Source: Bradyrhizobium semiaridum
GTDB taxonomy: Bacteria; Pseudomonadota; Alphaproteobacteria; Rhizobiales; Xanthobacteraceae
Assembly: GCF_020329505.1 (NCBI RefSeq)
Contig: NZ_JAGKJJ010000007.1
Coordinates: 62,001 to 126,000, forward strand
Reading direction: 5' to 3'
Length of the DNA: 64,000 nucleotides
Every line of letters starts with the position of its first letter. Position 1 is the stretch's first letter. The notes beneath the pieces are model-generated. The model was not told the origin of the DNA, did not search any database, and was given only the letters and a program-made list of their open reading frames with translations. Position numbers and translations under genes: made by a program. This document shows positions 26,866-36,658 of this stretch, piece after piece.

Positions 26866-29169
26866 GTGGGGATGGCTTCGTTGCGAAGCAAGCGCGGCTT
26901 GCTTGCATCAACGGCTGCGATCAATGCAGCGTTTCTCGGTTCGGTGGTGTCTGTAACGGTGGGCGCCAGCATCGGCGGCGCTCAGGCGCAAACCGGCCCC
27001 GTGCAGAACAATGTCAGCGTGCTTCCCGCAGTGACGGTGGATGATGCCGGCGCCGCAAGGAAACGTAGTGGCGTGGTTTCGAGTCAGCGCGCCCGATCGT
27101 CGCGCGCGGTCACGGTGAACGGGCGCCGTCACGCTGCCGCCCCGTCACAGAGCCAGACTCTGCTGTCGCAAGGCATCGGCATGGCCGGTGCGGCGACCGG
27201 TTATGTCGCGACGAGCGGCACTGCGGGCACCAAGACCAACACGCCGCTGATCGAGACGCCGCAATCGCTTTCGGTCGTGACGCGCAAGGAGCTCGAGGAT
27301 CGCAACGTGCAGACGCTCAAGGACGCGGTCAACTACACGCCCGGCGTCACGACGACGGCGTTCGGATACGATCCGCGGTTCGACAGTTTCTACATCCGCG
27401 GTTTCGATGCGACCTATACCGGGATCTATCGGGACGGCCTGCGTCAGGGTGGCGGCAACTTCGCCATTCCGAAGATCGAGCCTTACGGTCTCGACAGCGT
27501 GTCGATCCTGCGCGGGCCGGCCTCGGGGCTCTATGGCCTCGGCTCTCCGGGCGGCATCGTCGACGTTACCACGAAGCGGCCGCCATTGACACCGTTCGGC
27601 GAGGTGCAGCTTCAGGCCGGCAATTACGACCGCTACCAGGGCAACTTCGATATCGGTGGTCCGGTGCCCGGCAGCGATCAGCTGTACTACCGGCTGACGG
27701 GCGTGCTGCGCGATGCAAAGACGTGGTATCCCGGCAACGACGATGATCGCGCCTATATCGCGCCTGCCCTGACCTGGCGGCCGGACGCCGATACCTCATT
27801 CACGATCCTCAGCGAGTATCAAACCAGCCGGACCGCTGCGAGCATCGGCAACTTCCGCACGCCCGACGGACGGCTGACCAACATCTACTCGAACGATCCG
27901 GCCTTTAGCGCCATGGATCAGAAGCAGTATCGTATCGGTTACGCGTTCGAGCACAACGTCGACGACGTGTGGACGGTGCGGCAGAATTTCCGCTTCTACC
28001 AGGTCGACGTCGACGCGAAATACACCCAGATCGATTCCATCGACAGCAGCACCAATCTCGCGTCGCGTTCCGCCTGGCGCATCCTGGACAGCTTCCGTAC
28101 CACGACGCTCGACAATCAGGCCGAGGCCAGGTTCATGCTCGGCGCTATCAAGAACACGGCCCTGCTCGGCGTCGACTACGGCCACTCCTATTACAACGAC
28201 AAGATCGGCTACGGACCGGCTCCCGATCTCAACCTCGCGACGATGAATTACGGCGCCCAGGCCATTGCCACGCCGGCATTCTCGATCTTCAACAGGCAGT
28301 CGACGGACGAGGTCGGTATCTACGCGCAGGAGCAGGCGAGGCTCGGCGGCTTCATCCTGACGCTCAATGGCCGCCAGAGCTGGGTCTCGCAAACCACGAC
28401 CGCGGGCCTCGATGGTGTGCCGTCGACGCAGAAAGCAACCGCCTTCACCGGCCGGGCGGGCCTCAGCTACGTCTTCGACAACGGCATTGCGCCCTATGTC
28501 AGCTACGCGACGTCATTCAGCCCGCAGGTCGGCGTCGACGCATCGGGCCTGCCGTTCAGGCCGACCACCGGCGAGCAGACGGAAGCAGGCATCAAGTACC
28601 AGATGCCGCACCTCCCGGTGCTGCTGACCGCCGCCGTGTTCGACATCACGCAGAACAATGTCCTGCGCACCGATCCCGACAACATCGCTTTCCAGGCGGC
28701 AACCGGCCAGGTCGAGTCGAAGGGCGTCGAGCTCGAGGCGAAGCTGGCGCTGAAGCCGGGATTTGACCTCACGGCGGCCTACACCCATCTCAACGTCGTC
28801 ATCACGCAAGGCAATCCCGACACGACCGGCAATGAGCTGTCCGGGATTCCGAGAAACTCCTTCGCCGCCTTCGGCAAATATACCTTCCAGTCCGGCGTGC
28901 CCGTGGAAGGGCTCGGCCTTGGTCTCGGCGTCCGCTACATTGGGACCAACTTCGGCAACGACCAGAATACGTTCGAGAATGCGGCGACGACGTTGTTCGA
29001 CGCGGTGATCGATTACGATCTGGGCAAGCTGGACCGCCGGTTCATCGGCGCCACCATGCGCCTGAACGCGACCAATCTGTTCGACAAGCACTATGACACC
29101 TGCCAGTCCGGCTACTGTTACGCCGGCGCACGCCGCCAGGTTATCGGCACCTTGTCCTACCGCTGGTAG
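26866..29169 (+). CDS. TonB-dependent siderophore receptor
   Basis: Outer-membrane receptor of about 767 residues for ferric siderophores (FhuA/FpvA type). A signal region (to about residue 42, GAQAQ) leads to the plug domain: TNTPLIETPQSLSVVTRKEL, LKDAVNYTPGVTTT, DSFYIRGFDAT, ILRGPASGLYGLGSPGGIVDVTTKRP. The rest is the 22-strand barrel with typical segments (GRAGLSYVFDNGIAPYVSYATSF; GEQTEAGIKYQ) and a C-terminal aromatic residue, VIGTLSYRW. No N-terminal STN signalling domain is seen, so no surface signalling is expected. The GTG start has GGGGA 7 bases upstream. No siderophore transport partners are adjacent. Confidence 0.93.
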   Translation: MGMASLRSKRGLLASTAAINAAFLGSVVSVTVGASIGGAQAQTGPVQNNVSVLPAVTVDDAGAARKRSGVVSSQRARSSRAVTVNGRRHAAAPSQSQTLLSQGIGMAGAATGYVATSGTAGTKTNTPLIETPQSLSVVTRKELEDRNVQTLKDAVNYTPGVTTTAFGYDPRFDSFYIRGFDATYTGIYRDGLRQGGGNFAIPKIEPYGLDSVSILRGPASGLYGLGSPGGIVDVTTKRPPLTPFGEVQLQAGNYDRYQGNFDIGGPVPGSDQLYYRLTGVLRDAKTWYPGNDDDRAYIAPALTWRPDADTSFTILSEYQTSRTAASIGNFRTPDGRLTNIYSNDPAFSAMDQKQYRIGYAFEHNVDDVWTVRQNFRFYQVDVDAKYTQIDSIDSSTNLASRSAWRILDSFRTTTLDNQAEARFMLGAIKNTALLGVDYGHSYYNDKIGYGPAPDLNLATMNYGAQAIATPAFSIFNRQSTDEVGIYAQEQARLGGFILTLNGRQSWVSQTTTAGLDGVPSTQKATAFTGRAGLSYVFDNGIAPYVSYATSFSPQVGVDASGLPFRPTTGEQTEAGIKYQMPHLPVLLTAAVFDITQNNVLRTDPDNIAFQAATGQVESKGVELEAKLALKPGFDLTAAYTHLNVVITQGNPDTTGNELSGIPRNSFAAFGKYTFQSGVPVEGLGLGLGVRYIGTNFGNDQNTFENAATTLFDAVIDYDLGKLDRRFIGATMRLNATNLFDKHYDTCQSGYCYAGARRQVIGTLSYRW

Positions 29170-29174
29170 CCGTC

Positions 29175-30560
29175 CTACACCGGCACCCGAACGGCGGCCC
29201 TGAGCCCGCCCATCGGGCTTTCGCTGAGCATGATGTCGCCGCCGTGTGAGCGGGCGATGTCGCGGGCGATCGCAAGGCCGAGGCCGCTGCCGCCTTCGTC
29301 CTGGTTGCGCGCATCGTCGAGCCGCAGGAAGGGCTTGAACACCTCTTCGCGCATGTTGGCGGGAATGCCCGGGCCGTCGTCGTCGATGGTGACGGTGAGA
29401 TAGCGGTGGTCGCGATGGCCGGTGATCGAGATCGTGTTGGCGTGGCGCGCCGCGTTCGACACCAGGTTGGCAAGGCAGCGCTTGAACGATGCCGGCTTCA
29501 CCGTCACCACCGGCAGGCCGTGGAACGCCACCGTCGCGGTGTGGCCGTGACGCTCGGCGTCGCTGCGCAATTCTTCCAGCGCCAGCGCCATGTCGGTCGG
29601 CTGCGCCACCTCGCCGGAATCGCCCCGCGCGAAGGCGAGGTAATCCTCCAGCATCATCGACATTTCGTCGACGTCCTTGCGCATCGCGTCGATCTCGGGA
29701 CCTTCGCCGAGCAGCGCCAGCTCGAGCTTGAAGCGGGTCAGGATGGTGCGCAGATCGTGCGACACGCCGGCCAGCATCGCGGTGCGCTGCTCGATCGAAC
29801 GCTCGACGCGCGCCTTCATCTCGATGAAGGCCTGCGCCGCGCGCCGCACCTCGCGCGCGCCGCGCGGCCGGAAGTTCGGCGCCTCGCGGCCCTTGCCGAA
29901 GCTTTCGGCGGCATCGGCCAGTCGCAGGATCGGCTTGATCTGATTGCGCAGGAACAGCACCGCGACGATCAGGAGGATGGTCGAGGTGCCGAGCATCCAG
30001 AAGATGAAGATCTCCGAATTCGAGGCATAGGCCGCGCTGCGCTGCGCGAAGATGCGCATCACGGAATCGTCGAGCTGGACGCGGATCTCGACCAGATTGG
30101 ATTTGCCGACGGTGTCAATCCAGAATGGACGGTTGATCTGCCGTCCGAGCTGCACCGACAGCGTCTGGTCGAGCAGCGAGAAGAACGGCTTTGGCCCCGG
30201 CGGCGGCATGTCGCCTGCGGGCAGGAAGTCGACCACGAGCTGCAGCTTCTGGGCGATGCGGCGCAGCTGCGTGCGGTCCTTATCCTGCGGGTAGTTCTTG
30301 TAGACGTCGATCAGCGCGGCGATGTCGGACACGACAGCGGCCGACAGACGGCGCGTCACCGTGTTCCAGTGCCGCTCCATGAACACGAAGGCGACCACGG
30401 TCTGCAGGATCACCATCGGCACGATCATGATCAGCAGCGCGCGGGCGTAGAGGCCGGTCGGCATCCAGCTCTTGAACGCGTTGCCCATCCAGCCATTGGC
30501 CTTCGAGACGCGCTGCGACGCGTTCTTGATCAGGGTCAGGCCGGAATCGAGCGTGCTCAT
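29175..30560 (-). CDS. EnvZ-like sensor histidine kinase
   Basis: Inner-membrane kinase of 461 residues. One membrane segment at about 40-61, a periplasmic sensor region to about 184, a second segment (about 185-205), HAMP (about 205-258), the phospho-acceptor SHDLRTILTRFKLEL (His268), and the ATPase domain with NLVSNAARHAN (N box), DDGPGIP (G1) and GGSGLGLAIA (G2). All catalytic parts are intact. It is 18 bases downstream of the OmpR-type regulator gene and is its likely partner. The convergent TonB receptor ends only 5 bases away. Confidence 0.93.
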   Translation of the reverse strand: MSTLDSGLTLIKNASQRVSKANGWMGNAFKSWMPTGLYARALLIMIVPMVILQTVVAFVFMERHWNTVTRRLSAAVVSDIAALIDVYKNYPQDKDRTQLRRIAQKLQLVVDFLPAGDMPPPGPKPFFSLLDQTLSVQLGRQINRPFWIDTVGKSNLVEIRVQLDDSVMRIFAQRSAAYASNSEIFIFWMLGTSTILLIVAVLFLRNQIKPILRLADAAESFGKGREAPNFRPRGAREVRRAAQAFIEMKARVERSIEQRTAMLAGVSHDLRTILTRFKLELALLGEGPEIDAMRKDVDEMSMMLEDYLAFARGDSGEVAQPTDMALALEELRSDAERHGHTATVAFHGLPVVTVKPASFKRCLANLVSNAARHANTISITGHRDHRYLTVTIDDDGPGIPANMREEVFKPFLRLDDARNQDEGGSGLGLAIARDIARSHGGDIMLSESPMGGLRAAVRVPV

Positions 30561-30578
30561 CTAATAATCTTGGATGTC

Positions 30579-31307
30579 CTACGGCGAGGCCACCAGGCGA
30601 TAGCCGATGCCGCGCACCGCCTGCAGGAATAGCGGATTGGCGGGATCGCGCTCGATCTTGCGGCGCAGGCGGTTGATCTGCACGTCGACGGCGCGCTCGT
30701 TGACGGTGCCGCCGCTGGTCAGCTCGGCGCGCGGCACGGTTTCGCCGGGCGCGTTGGCGAGGATGCGCAGCATCTCACGCTCGCGGTCGGTGAGATGGAC
30801 GATCTCCTCGCCCTGGCGCAGTTCGCTGCGCTCGAGATGGAAGATGTAGGGCCCGAATGCGATCTGCTCGACCACCGCGACCTGCGGCGGCGCGGTGCGC
30901 TTGAGGATGTTGCCGATCCGCAGCACCAGCTCGCGCGGCTCGAACGGCTTGGCGACGTAGTCGTCGGCGCCGATTTGCAGGCCTTCGATACGGGCCTCCG
31001 CCTCGTGGCGCGCGGTCAGCATGATGATCGGCACCGTCGACGAGCTGCGGATGAAGCGGGCGAGGTCGAAGCCGTTCTCGCCCGGCATCATCACGTCGAG
31101 GATCAAAAGGTCGAAATGCAGCCCGAGCAGCTTGGCGCGGGCGTCGCTGGCGCTCATCGCCGTGGTGACGCGGTAGCCTTCGCCGCACAGGAAGCGCGAC
31201 AACAGGTCGCGAATGCGCCGGTCGTCGTCGACCAGCAGAAGATGCGGCGCGTCGTCGGCCGGCTCGGCCGGCGCCCGCACCATGGTTGCAGCCTGCGCCA
31301 CGGTCAC
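30579..31307 (-). CDS. OmpR-family response regulator (PetR-like)
   Basis: DNA-binding regulator of 242 residues: receiver domain with LLLVDDDRRIR, phospho-acceptor Asp in LLILDVMMPGENG, IIMLTAR and YVAKPFEPREL, then a winged-helix domain (VHLTDREREMLRILA, VDVQINRLRRKIERDP, RGIGYRLV). The GTG start overlaps the MarR-type gene stop as GTGA. The MarR-OmpR order resembles petP-petR, described in Rhodobacter capsulatus as controllers near the cytochrome bc1 genes; here the operon adds a kinase. Confidence 0.93.
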   Translation of the reverse strand: MTVAQAATMVRAPAEPADDAPHLLLVDDDRRIRDLLSRFLCGEGYRVTTAMSASDARAKLLGLHFDLLILDVMMPGENGFDLARFIRSSSTVPIIMLTARHEAEARIEGLQIGADDYVAKPFEPRELVLRIGNILKRTAPPQVAVVEQIAFGPYIFHLERSELRQGEEIVHLTDREREMLRILANAPGETVPRAELTSGGTVNERAVDVQINRLRRKIERDPANPLFLQAVRGIGYRLVASP

Positions 31308-31861
31308 TCTCTTGCCTTTTTGCTGCTGCCGAAGATCGCCTCGAGCACCTTGTCGGGATCGTCGCGGTCGATCATCGCGCGCAGGAACTGACGCACGGTC
31401 TCGGCTCCGGCGGCATCGATGCCGGCGAGCGCGCGGTTGATGCGGTCGGTCTGTAGCCCTGCGAGCTTGGCGACCAGCGCCTCGCCCTTCGGCGTCGCGT
31501 AAAGCAGGCGCTGCCGGCGGTCGTTGTTGCCGGTCTTCTGCACGATGTAGCCCTCGTCGAGCAGCTGCTTGAGCACGCGGCCCAGCGACTGCTTGGTGAT
31601 GCGCAGCACGTCGAGCAGATCGGCGACCTTGAGCCCGGGATAGCGGGTGACGAAATGGATGACGCGGTGGTGGGCGCGGCCGAAGCCGAACGCTTCCAGT
31701 TCCTGGTCGGCATCGCCGACGAAGTCGCGGTAGGCGAAGAACAGCAGCTCGATGATGTCCCAGCGCAGTTCGCGAGCACCGGTCCCGGAAGCGGCGGACG
31801 CGGGCTCGCTTCCCTGCGAATCGGGCTTGGCAGCCATGCCTGAGTAATTTATGTCAGCCAT
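31304..31861 (-). CDS. MarR-family regulator (PetP-like)
   Basis: Winged-helix regulator of about 185 residues. RVIHFVTRYPGLKVADLLDVLRITKQSLGRVLKQLLDEGYI is the DNA-binding part; the wing reads RRQRLLYATPKGEAL. It best resembles PetP, the MarR-type partner of PetR. The ATG at 31861 is preferred; a TTG at 31882 and an ATG at 31837 are in frame and no start has a clear ribosome site. It heads the leftward MarR-OmpR-kinase operon. Confidence 0.88.
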   Translation of the reverse strand: MADINYSGMAAKPDSQGSEPASAASGTGARELRWDIIELLFFAYRDFVGDADQELEAFGFGRAHHRVIHFVTRYPGLKVADLLDVLRITKQSLGRVLKQLLDEGYIVQKTGNNDRRQRLLYATPKGEALVAKLAGLQTDRINRALAGIDAAGAETVRQFLRAMIDRDDPDKVLEAIFGSSKKARE

Positions 31862-32195
31862 ATTGACGTATCTTGGGTCCAATGTTACAAAACAGCATGC
31901 CGCGACGAAATATTAGGTCGTTTCGTCTCCGGCAGCGTTTGAGGCGGCCTGAAAGAGCCAGCGATGGCGGTTTGGGCCGCAAATGGGACTACCGTGCGAT
32001 TGTCGAGCGGCATTTCGGCAAACATACTGGACTTCGCCAATCCGCAAAAGCATGTCTAGCCGGCATGTTGGTACGGAAACCCGGCCCGGTCGGCCGGTGG
32101 CGGCGAGGTTCAGGCCGACCAAGCTTTGAGACCCCCGGGGAAACGGGCCGACGCCGGATATCGCGCCGGTTCCAATAGCGGAAAGCAACAAGAAG
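31862..32195. other. Divergent promoter region between petP-like gene and ilvE
   Basis: About 330 bases with no supportable gene. At 31904-31927 the dyad GACGAAA-N10-TTTCGTC is a candidate operator, possibly for the MarR-type regulator encoded next to it. The remainder would be a long ilvE leader; I could not make out a leader peptide or attenuator there. Confidence 0.45.
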
Positions 32196-33275
32196 ATGAG
32201 TTTGAAATTCGACATCCAGCCAACGCCGAACCCGACGCCCGAGAAGGAGCGCGCGGCAAAGCTCGTGGACCCGGGCTTCGGCCGGATCTTCACCGATCAC
32301 ATGGCCATCGTCCGCTACAGCCAGGCCAAGGGCTGGCATGGCGCGCGCATCGAGGCGCGGGCGAATTTTCCGCTCGATCCGGCCGGCGCGGTGCTGCACT
32401 ATGCGCAGGAGATTTTTGAGGGCCTGAAGGCCTACAAGCGTGACGACGGCGGCGTGAACCTGTTCCGTCCCGACGCCAATGCAAAGCGCTTCCGCGATTC
32501 GGCCGAGCGCATGGCGATGGCGCCGCTGCCCGACGAGGTGTTCATCGACGCAGTCGAGCAGCTGGTGCGGATCGACCGCGCCTGGATTCCGGGCGGCGAG
32601 GGCAGCCTCTATCTACGGCCCTTCATGATCGCGAGCGAGATCTTCCTCGGCGTGAAGCCGTCGGCCGAATACATCTTCTCTGTGATCGCATCGCCGGTCG
32701 GCTCCTACTTCAAGGGCGGGCCCGCGCCGGTCTCGATCTGGGTGTCGGAGAATTACACGCGCGCGGCGATCGGCGGCACCGGTGCCGTCAAATGCGGCGG
32801 CAATTATGCGGCGAGCCTGCGCGCGCAGGCCGAGGCGATCCAGTACGGCTGCGACCAGGTGGTTTTCCTCGACGCGGTCGAGCGCCGCTACATCGAGGAG
32901 CTCGGCGGCATGAACGTGTTCTTCGTGTTCGACGACGGCTCGCTTTCGACGCCGCCGCTCGGTACCATCCTGCCCGGCATCACCCGCGACTCGATCATCG
33001 CGCTCGCCAAGGATGCCGGCACGCCGGTGCGCGAGGAGCCCTATACGATCCAGCAATGGCGCGCGGATGCCGCCAGCGGCCGGCTGAAGGAGGCGTTCGC
33101 CTGCGGCACCGCCGCGGTGATCTCGCCGATCGGCAAGGTGTGCTCGGCCAGCGGCGACTTCACGATCAGCGGCGGCGTCGCCGGTCCGGTCGCGATGGGG
33201 CTGCGCAAGAAGCTGGTCGACATCCAGTACGGTCGCACCAACGACCCGCACAACTGGATCCGCAACGTCGCGTAA
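32196..33275 (+). CDS. ilvE: Branched-chain amino acid aminotransferase
   Basis: PLP enzyme making Leu, Ile and Val from their keto acids; 359 residues, the longer eukaryote-like class. Marks: PGFGRIFTDHMAIVRYSQAKGW, FEGLKAYKRDDG, LYLRPFMIASE, the PLP-lysine region GGTGAVKCGGNYAAS, and the class IV signature with FACGTAAVISPIGKV. Genes downstream (hisS) run the same way after 60 bases. Confidence 0.96.
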   Translation: MSLKFDIQPTPNPTPEKERAAKLVDPGFGRIFTDHMAIVRYSQAKGWHGARIEARANFPLDPAGAVLHYAQEIFEGLKAYKRDDGGVNLFRPDANAKRFRDSAERMAMAPLPDEVFIDAVEQLVRIDRAWIPGGEGSLYLRPFMIASEIFLGVKPSAEYIFSVIASPVGSYFKGGPAPVSIWVSENYTRAAIGGTGAVKCGGNYAASLRAQAEAIQYGCDQVVFLDAVERRYIEELGGMNVFFVFDDGSLSTPPLGTILPGITRDSIIALAKDAGTPVREEPYTIQQWRADAASGRLKEAFACGTAAVISPIGKVCSASGDFTISGGVAGPVAMGLRKKLVDIQYGRTNDPHNWIRNVA

Positions 33276-33335
33276 CGGGCCGTGGCAGCACGCCCCCGGG
33301 TTGCCGGTCGGCGCGGCGGCTGGTAAACGCCGCCG

Positions 33336-34850
33336 ATGGCCGACAAACCGAAAAAACCGCAGAAACTGAAGGCGCGCCTGCCGCGCGGGCTGGAGGATCG
33401 TGGCCCGGCCGCGATCAACGCCACGCGCCGGATGGTGGAAAAAATCCGCGCCGTCTACGAGCTCTACGGCTTCGAACCGGTGGAGACGCCGGCAATGGAA
33501 TACACCGACGCCCTCGGCAAATTCCTGCCCGACCAGGATCGCCCAAACGAGGGTGTGTTCTCGTTCCAGGACGATGACGAGCAGTGGATCTCGCTGCGCT
33601 ACGATCTCACCGCGCCGCTCGCCCGCTATGTCGCGGAAAACTTCGACGCGCTGCCGAAGCCGTACCGGTCCTATCGCTTCGGCTACGTGTTCCGCAACGA
33701 GAAGCCCGGTCCCGGCCGCTTCCGCCAGTTCATGCAGTTCGACGCCGACACGGTCGGCTCGGGCTCACCCGCGGCGGATGCCGAGATCTGCATGATGGCG
33801 GCCGACACGATGGAAGCGCTCGGCATTCCGCGCGGCTCCTATGTCGTGAAGGTGAACAATCGCAAGGTGCTCGACGGCGTGCTCGAGGCGATTGGTCTCG
33901 GCGGCGATGAGAATGCAGGACGTCGTCTCACCGTGCTGCGCGCGATCGACAAGCTGGACAAGTTTCCCGCCGACGAGGTGCGCAAGCTGCTCGGTCCCGG
34001 GCGATGGGACGGCGGCGAAGAGGGTAAGGGCGATTTCACGGAGGGCGCCGATCTCAGCGCGGCGGATGCCGATGTCGTTCTGGCCGTCACGCAGAAGCGC
34101 GACGACTGGAAAGAGGCGATCGCTGTCGCCGAGATCTATCTTGCCAAGAGCGAGGTCGGTCAGGCCGGCGTGAGCGAGCTTGAAGAGATCGCCAAGCTGG
34201 TTGCTGCATCGGGCTATGGAGCGGATCGCATCCGCATCGATCCTTCCGTCGTTCGCGGCCTCGAATACTACACCGGTCCGGTCTACGAGGTTGAGCTGCT
34301 GCTCGACACCAAGGACGAGAAGGGCCGCCCGGTGCGGTTCGGCTCGGTCGGCGGCGGCGGACGATATGACGGGCTGGTCTCGCGCTTCCGCGGCGAGCCG
34401 GTGCCGGCGACCGGATTCTCGATCGGCGTGTCGCGGCTGCAGGCGGCGCTGACGATGCTCGGCCAGCTCGATGCGCGGGCCGAGTTCGGGCCCGTCGTCG
34501 TCACGGTGTTCGATCGCGATCGCGTCGCCGATTACCAGAAGATGGTGGCTGAGCTGCGCCAGGCCGGCATTCGCGCCGAGCTCTATCTCGGCAATCCGAA
34601 GAACATGGGCAACCAGCTCAAATATGCTGATCGCCGCAACTCGCCCTGCGTCATCATTCAGGGCTCGGACGAGAAGGCGCGCGGCGAGGTGCAGATCAAG
34701 GATCTGATCGAGGGCGCCAAGGCCGCGGCCGCGATCGCCTCCAACCAGGAATGGCGCGAGACGCGTCCCGCGCAGTTCTCCTGTGCCGAGGCCGATCTGG
34801 TCGGCAAGGTCCGCGAGGTGCTGGCGCGGCATGACGTGAACTGGGGATAG
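33336..34850 (+). CDS. hisS: Histidyl-tRNA synthetase
   Basis: Class II aminoacyl-tRNA synthetase, 504 residues. [10 protein letters not shown] and [16 protein letters not shown] (motif 1/substrate region), [20 protein letters not shown] (motif 2), the histidine-binding [20 protein letters not shown] and the motif 3 segment GFSIGVSRL. The C-terminal anticodon domain follows ([30 protein letters not shown]). The protein is somewhat longer than the E. coli enzyme because of an insertion around residues 225-255. Only 60 bases after ilvE. Confidence 0.97.
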   Translation: MADKPKKPQKLKARLPRGLEDRGPAAINATRRMVEKIRAVYELYGFEPVETPAMEYTDALGKFLPDQDRPNEGVFSFQDDDEQWISLRYDLTAPLARYVAENFDALPKPYRSYRFGYVFRNEKPGPGRFRQFMQFDADTVGSGSPAADAEICMMAADTMEALGIPRGSYVVKVNNRKVLDGVLEAIGLGGDENAGRRLTVLRAIDKLDKFPADEVRKLLGPGRWDGGEEGKGDFTEGADLSAADADVVLAVTQKRDDWKEAIAVAEIYLAKSEVGQAGVSELEEIAKLVAASGYGADRIRIDPSVVRGLEYYTGPVYEVELLLDTKDEKGRPVRFGSVGGGGRYDGLVSRFRGEPVPATGFSIGVSRLQAALTMLGQLDARAEFGPVVVTVFDRDRVADYQKMVAELRQAGIRAELYLGNPKNMGNQLKYADRRNSPCVIIQGSDEKARGEVQIKDLIEGAKAAAAIASNQEWRETRPAQFSCAEADLVGKVREVLARHDVNWG

Positions 34851-34959
34851 CTGGATTGCCGTGCGCGGGCTTGACCCGCGCAGCCATCTTCAAAAAGATG
34901 GCGCGCCGAACCCGGCTATGACCGGTTCATGCGTCAACGACAACCAGGGAGTTCTTCCA

Positions 34960-35163
34960 ATGCCCGAGATCACCGTAAGCATGGCCGCCGGCCGCACCGA
35001 CGAGCAGAAGGCCGGCATGATGCGCGACATCACCCAGGCGCTGGTGAAGAATCTCGGCGTCGACGCCGACGCGGTCGTGATCCAGATCAACGAGGCGCCG
35101 CTGCATCACAAGATGAAGGGCGGCAAGACCTTCGTCGAGCGCGCGGCCGCGGCGAAGAAATAG
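34960..35163 (+). CDS. 4-oxalocrotonate tautomerase family protein
   Basis: Small tautomerase of 67 residues. After Met removal the catalytic Pro1 would be exposed (MPEITVSMAAGRTDEQK). GVDADAVVIQINEAP fits the second strand with conserved residues, and KMKGGKTFVE the C-terminal part. AGGGAG precedes the ATG by 8 bases. It lies between hisS and a thioesterase gene, separated from both by repeats. Substrate unknown. Confidence 0.85.
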   Translation: MPEITVSMAAGRTDEQKAGMMRDITQALVKNLGVDADAVVIQINEAPLHHKMKGGKTFVERAAAAKK

Positions 35164-35170
35164 CCCACCG

Positions 35171-35217
35171 CGTCGTCCCGACTAGTGCGCAATTGCGCAC
35201 GGGGCCGGGACGACAGT
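35171..35217. repeat. Short inverted repeat (CGTCGTCCCG family)
   Basis: CGTCGTCCCG...CCGGGACGAC flanks a TGCGCAATTGCGCA palindrome. The same layout occurs at 26496-26546. It fills most of the gap between the tautomerase and thioesterase genes. Confidence 0.7.
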
Positions 35218-35231
35218 CTTTATGAGGCACC

Positions 35232-35636
35232 ATGGACGCACGCGACTTCATCACAATCGGCATGAGCGCCGAGCGCATGCTGGTGGTGCCGCCGGAGCGC
35301 ACGGTCGGGCATTTCGTGCCCGGGATGCCGATGGTCTACGCGACGCCGATGATGATCCTCGACATGGAAATGGCGTCGGGCGACGCCATCCGCGAGGTGC
35401 TGCAACCCGGCTGGGTCACCGTCGGCACGGAGGTCGACATCCGCCATCTCGCCGCGGCGCTGGTCGGCGCCACCGTGCGGACGACGTCGAAAGTGGTCGC
35501 GGTCGAGCGCCGCGTGATCCGCTTCGAGGTCGAGGCATTTGAAGGCACGCGCAAGCTCGGCGAAGGCCGCCACGCCCGCGGTCTGATCAATGTCGAGACG
35601 TTCAACAAGCGGCTCGCCGGAACGTCGGGCTCCTGA
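35232..35636 (+). CDS. Hotdog-fold thioesterase (FlK-like)
   Basis: A 134-residue single hotdog-domain protein resembling fluoroacetyl-CoA thioesterase FlK. Marks: VPPERTVGHFVPGMPMVYATPMMI, VGTEVDIRHLAAALVGATV and FEVEAFEGTRKLGEGRHARGLINVE, matching the family pattern in which Thr, Glu and His form the active site. No fluorometabolism genes are nearby, so a general acyl-CoA thioesterase role is more likely. ATG at 35232 follows the repeat by 14 bases. Confidence 0.83.
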   Translation: MDARDFITIGMSAERMLVVPPERTVGHFVPGMPMVYATPMMILDMEMASGDAIREVLQPGWVTVGTEVDIRHLAAALVGATVRTTSKVVAVERRVIRFEVEAFEGTRKLGEGRHARGLINVETFNKRLAGTSGS

Positions 35637-35680
35637 GCCGTAAGCACAGTCGCTGACGCGCAATCTCCACTTGTTTGGAC

Positions 35681-35810
35681 GTCATCCTGAGGTGCGAGCC
35701 CAGCAGCGCAATTGCGCTGCTGGGCGAGCCTCGAAGGATGGGCCGCGGGCCGTGCACCCTTCGAGGGCCGCTGCAGAAGCGGCCACCTCGGGGTGACGGG
35801 GTTGGTGGAG
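35681..35810. repeat. Intergenic palindromic repeat (GTCATCCTGAGGTGCGAGC type)
   Basis: GTCATCCTGAGGTGCGAGC at the left, CAGCAGCGCAATTGCGCTGCTG palindromic centre (about 35702-35723), then GAGCCTCGAAGGATG and later CCTTCGAGG...CCACCTCGGGGTGAC. This fills the gap between the thioesterase gene and convergent proC and may act as a shared transcript end. Confidence 0.7.
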
Positions 35811-35812
35811 GC

Positions 35813-36643
35813 CTACTTCGCCAATTCCTTCGAGCGCCGGGTCGCCGCGGCGATGGCGCGGGTCATCAGCGGGTGCATGCCGTCGTTTGCCATCAGCACC
35901 TCGAGCGCCGCCGCGGTGGTGCCGCCCGGCGAGGTGACGTTCTGGCGCAAGGTCGCCGACGGCAGCTCCGAGCGATGCAGCAATTCGCCGGAGCCGGCGA
36001 CGGTGGCGCGTGCCAGCGTCGTCGCGAGCTGCTCGGGCAGGCCGGCGGCGACGCCGGCGCGGGCGAGCTCTTCGGCCAGCAGGAACACATAGGCCGGGCC
36101 GGAGCCGGAGACGGCAGTGACCGCGTCCATCAGGCCTTCATCCTCGACCCATTCGACGAGACCGGTCGCCCGCAGCAATGCGTCGGTAATGTCGCGCTGC
36201 GCGGCGCTGACGCGCGGTGCCGGCACCGCGACGGTGATGCCGCGGCCGATCGCCGCCGGCGTGTTCGGCATCGCACGCACCACTGCGCCGCCGACGACCT
36301 CCTCCAACGCGGCGATGGTGGTGCCGGCCATGATCGAGACCACCAGCGTCGACGGCGCGACGAACGCCTTCAGCGCGGCGCCGGCCTCGCGGAACGATTG
36401 CGGCTTCACCGCCACCACCAGCGTATCGACCGTGCCGACATCCTGCGCTTTGGGATTCAGGCGGACGCCTTGCGTGGCGAGCGCGGAGATCTCCGGTGAG
36501 ACATGCGGATCGATCACCACGACCCGCCCGGGCGCCAGCCCCTGCGCCAGCCAGCCGGTCAGCATCGCGCCGCCCATCTTGCCCGCGCCCGCAAGCGCGA
36601 TGGTGCCGGTCGTGTTCGTCAATGCGCTGCTTGTCGTGTTCAC
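35813..36643 (-). CDS. proC: Pyrroline-5-carboxylate reductase
   Basis: NADPH-dependent last step of proline synthesis. The 276-residue product has GTIALAGAGKMGGAMLTGWL (nucleotide-binding), VVAVKPQ, MPNTPAAIGRGITV and the C-terminal signature SGSGPAYVFLLAEELARAGVAAGL with SPGGTTAAALEVL. The start is the GTG at 36643, which has GGAG 6 bases upstream; the in-frame ATG at 36697 falls in an intergenic repeat. Confidence 0.96.
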   Translation of the reverse strand: MNTTSSALTNTTGTIALAGAGKMGGAMLTGWLAQGLAPGRVVVIDPHVSPEISALATQGVRLNPKAQDVGTVDTLVVAVKPQSFREAGAALKAFVAPSTLVVSIMAGTTIAALEEVVGGAVVRAMPNTPAAIGRGITVAVPAPRVSAAQRDITDALLRATGLVEWVEDEGLMDAVTAVSGSGPAYVFLLAEELARAGVAAGLPEQLATTLARATVAGSGELLHRSELPSATLRQNVTSPGGTTAAALEVLMANDGMHPLMTRAIAAATRRSKELAK

Positions 36644-36658
36644 GAGAGGCTCCACAAA

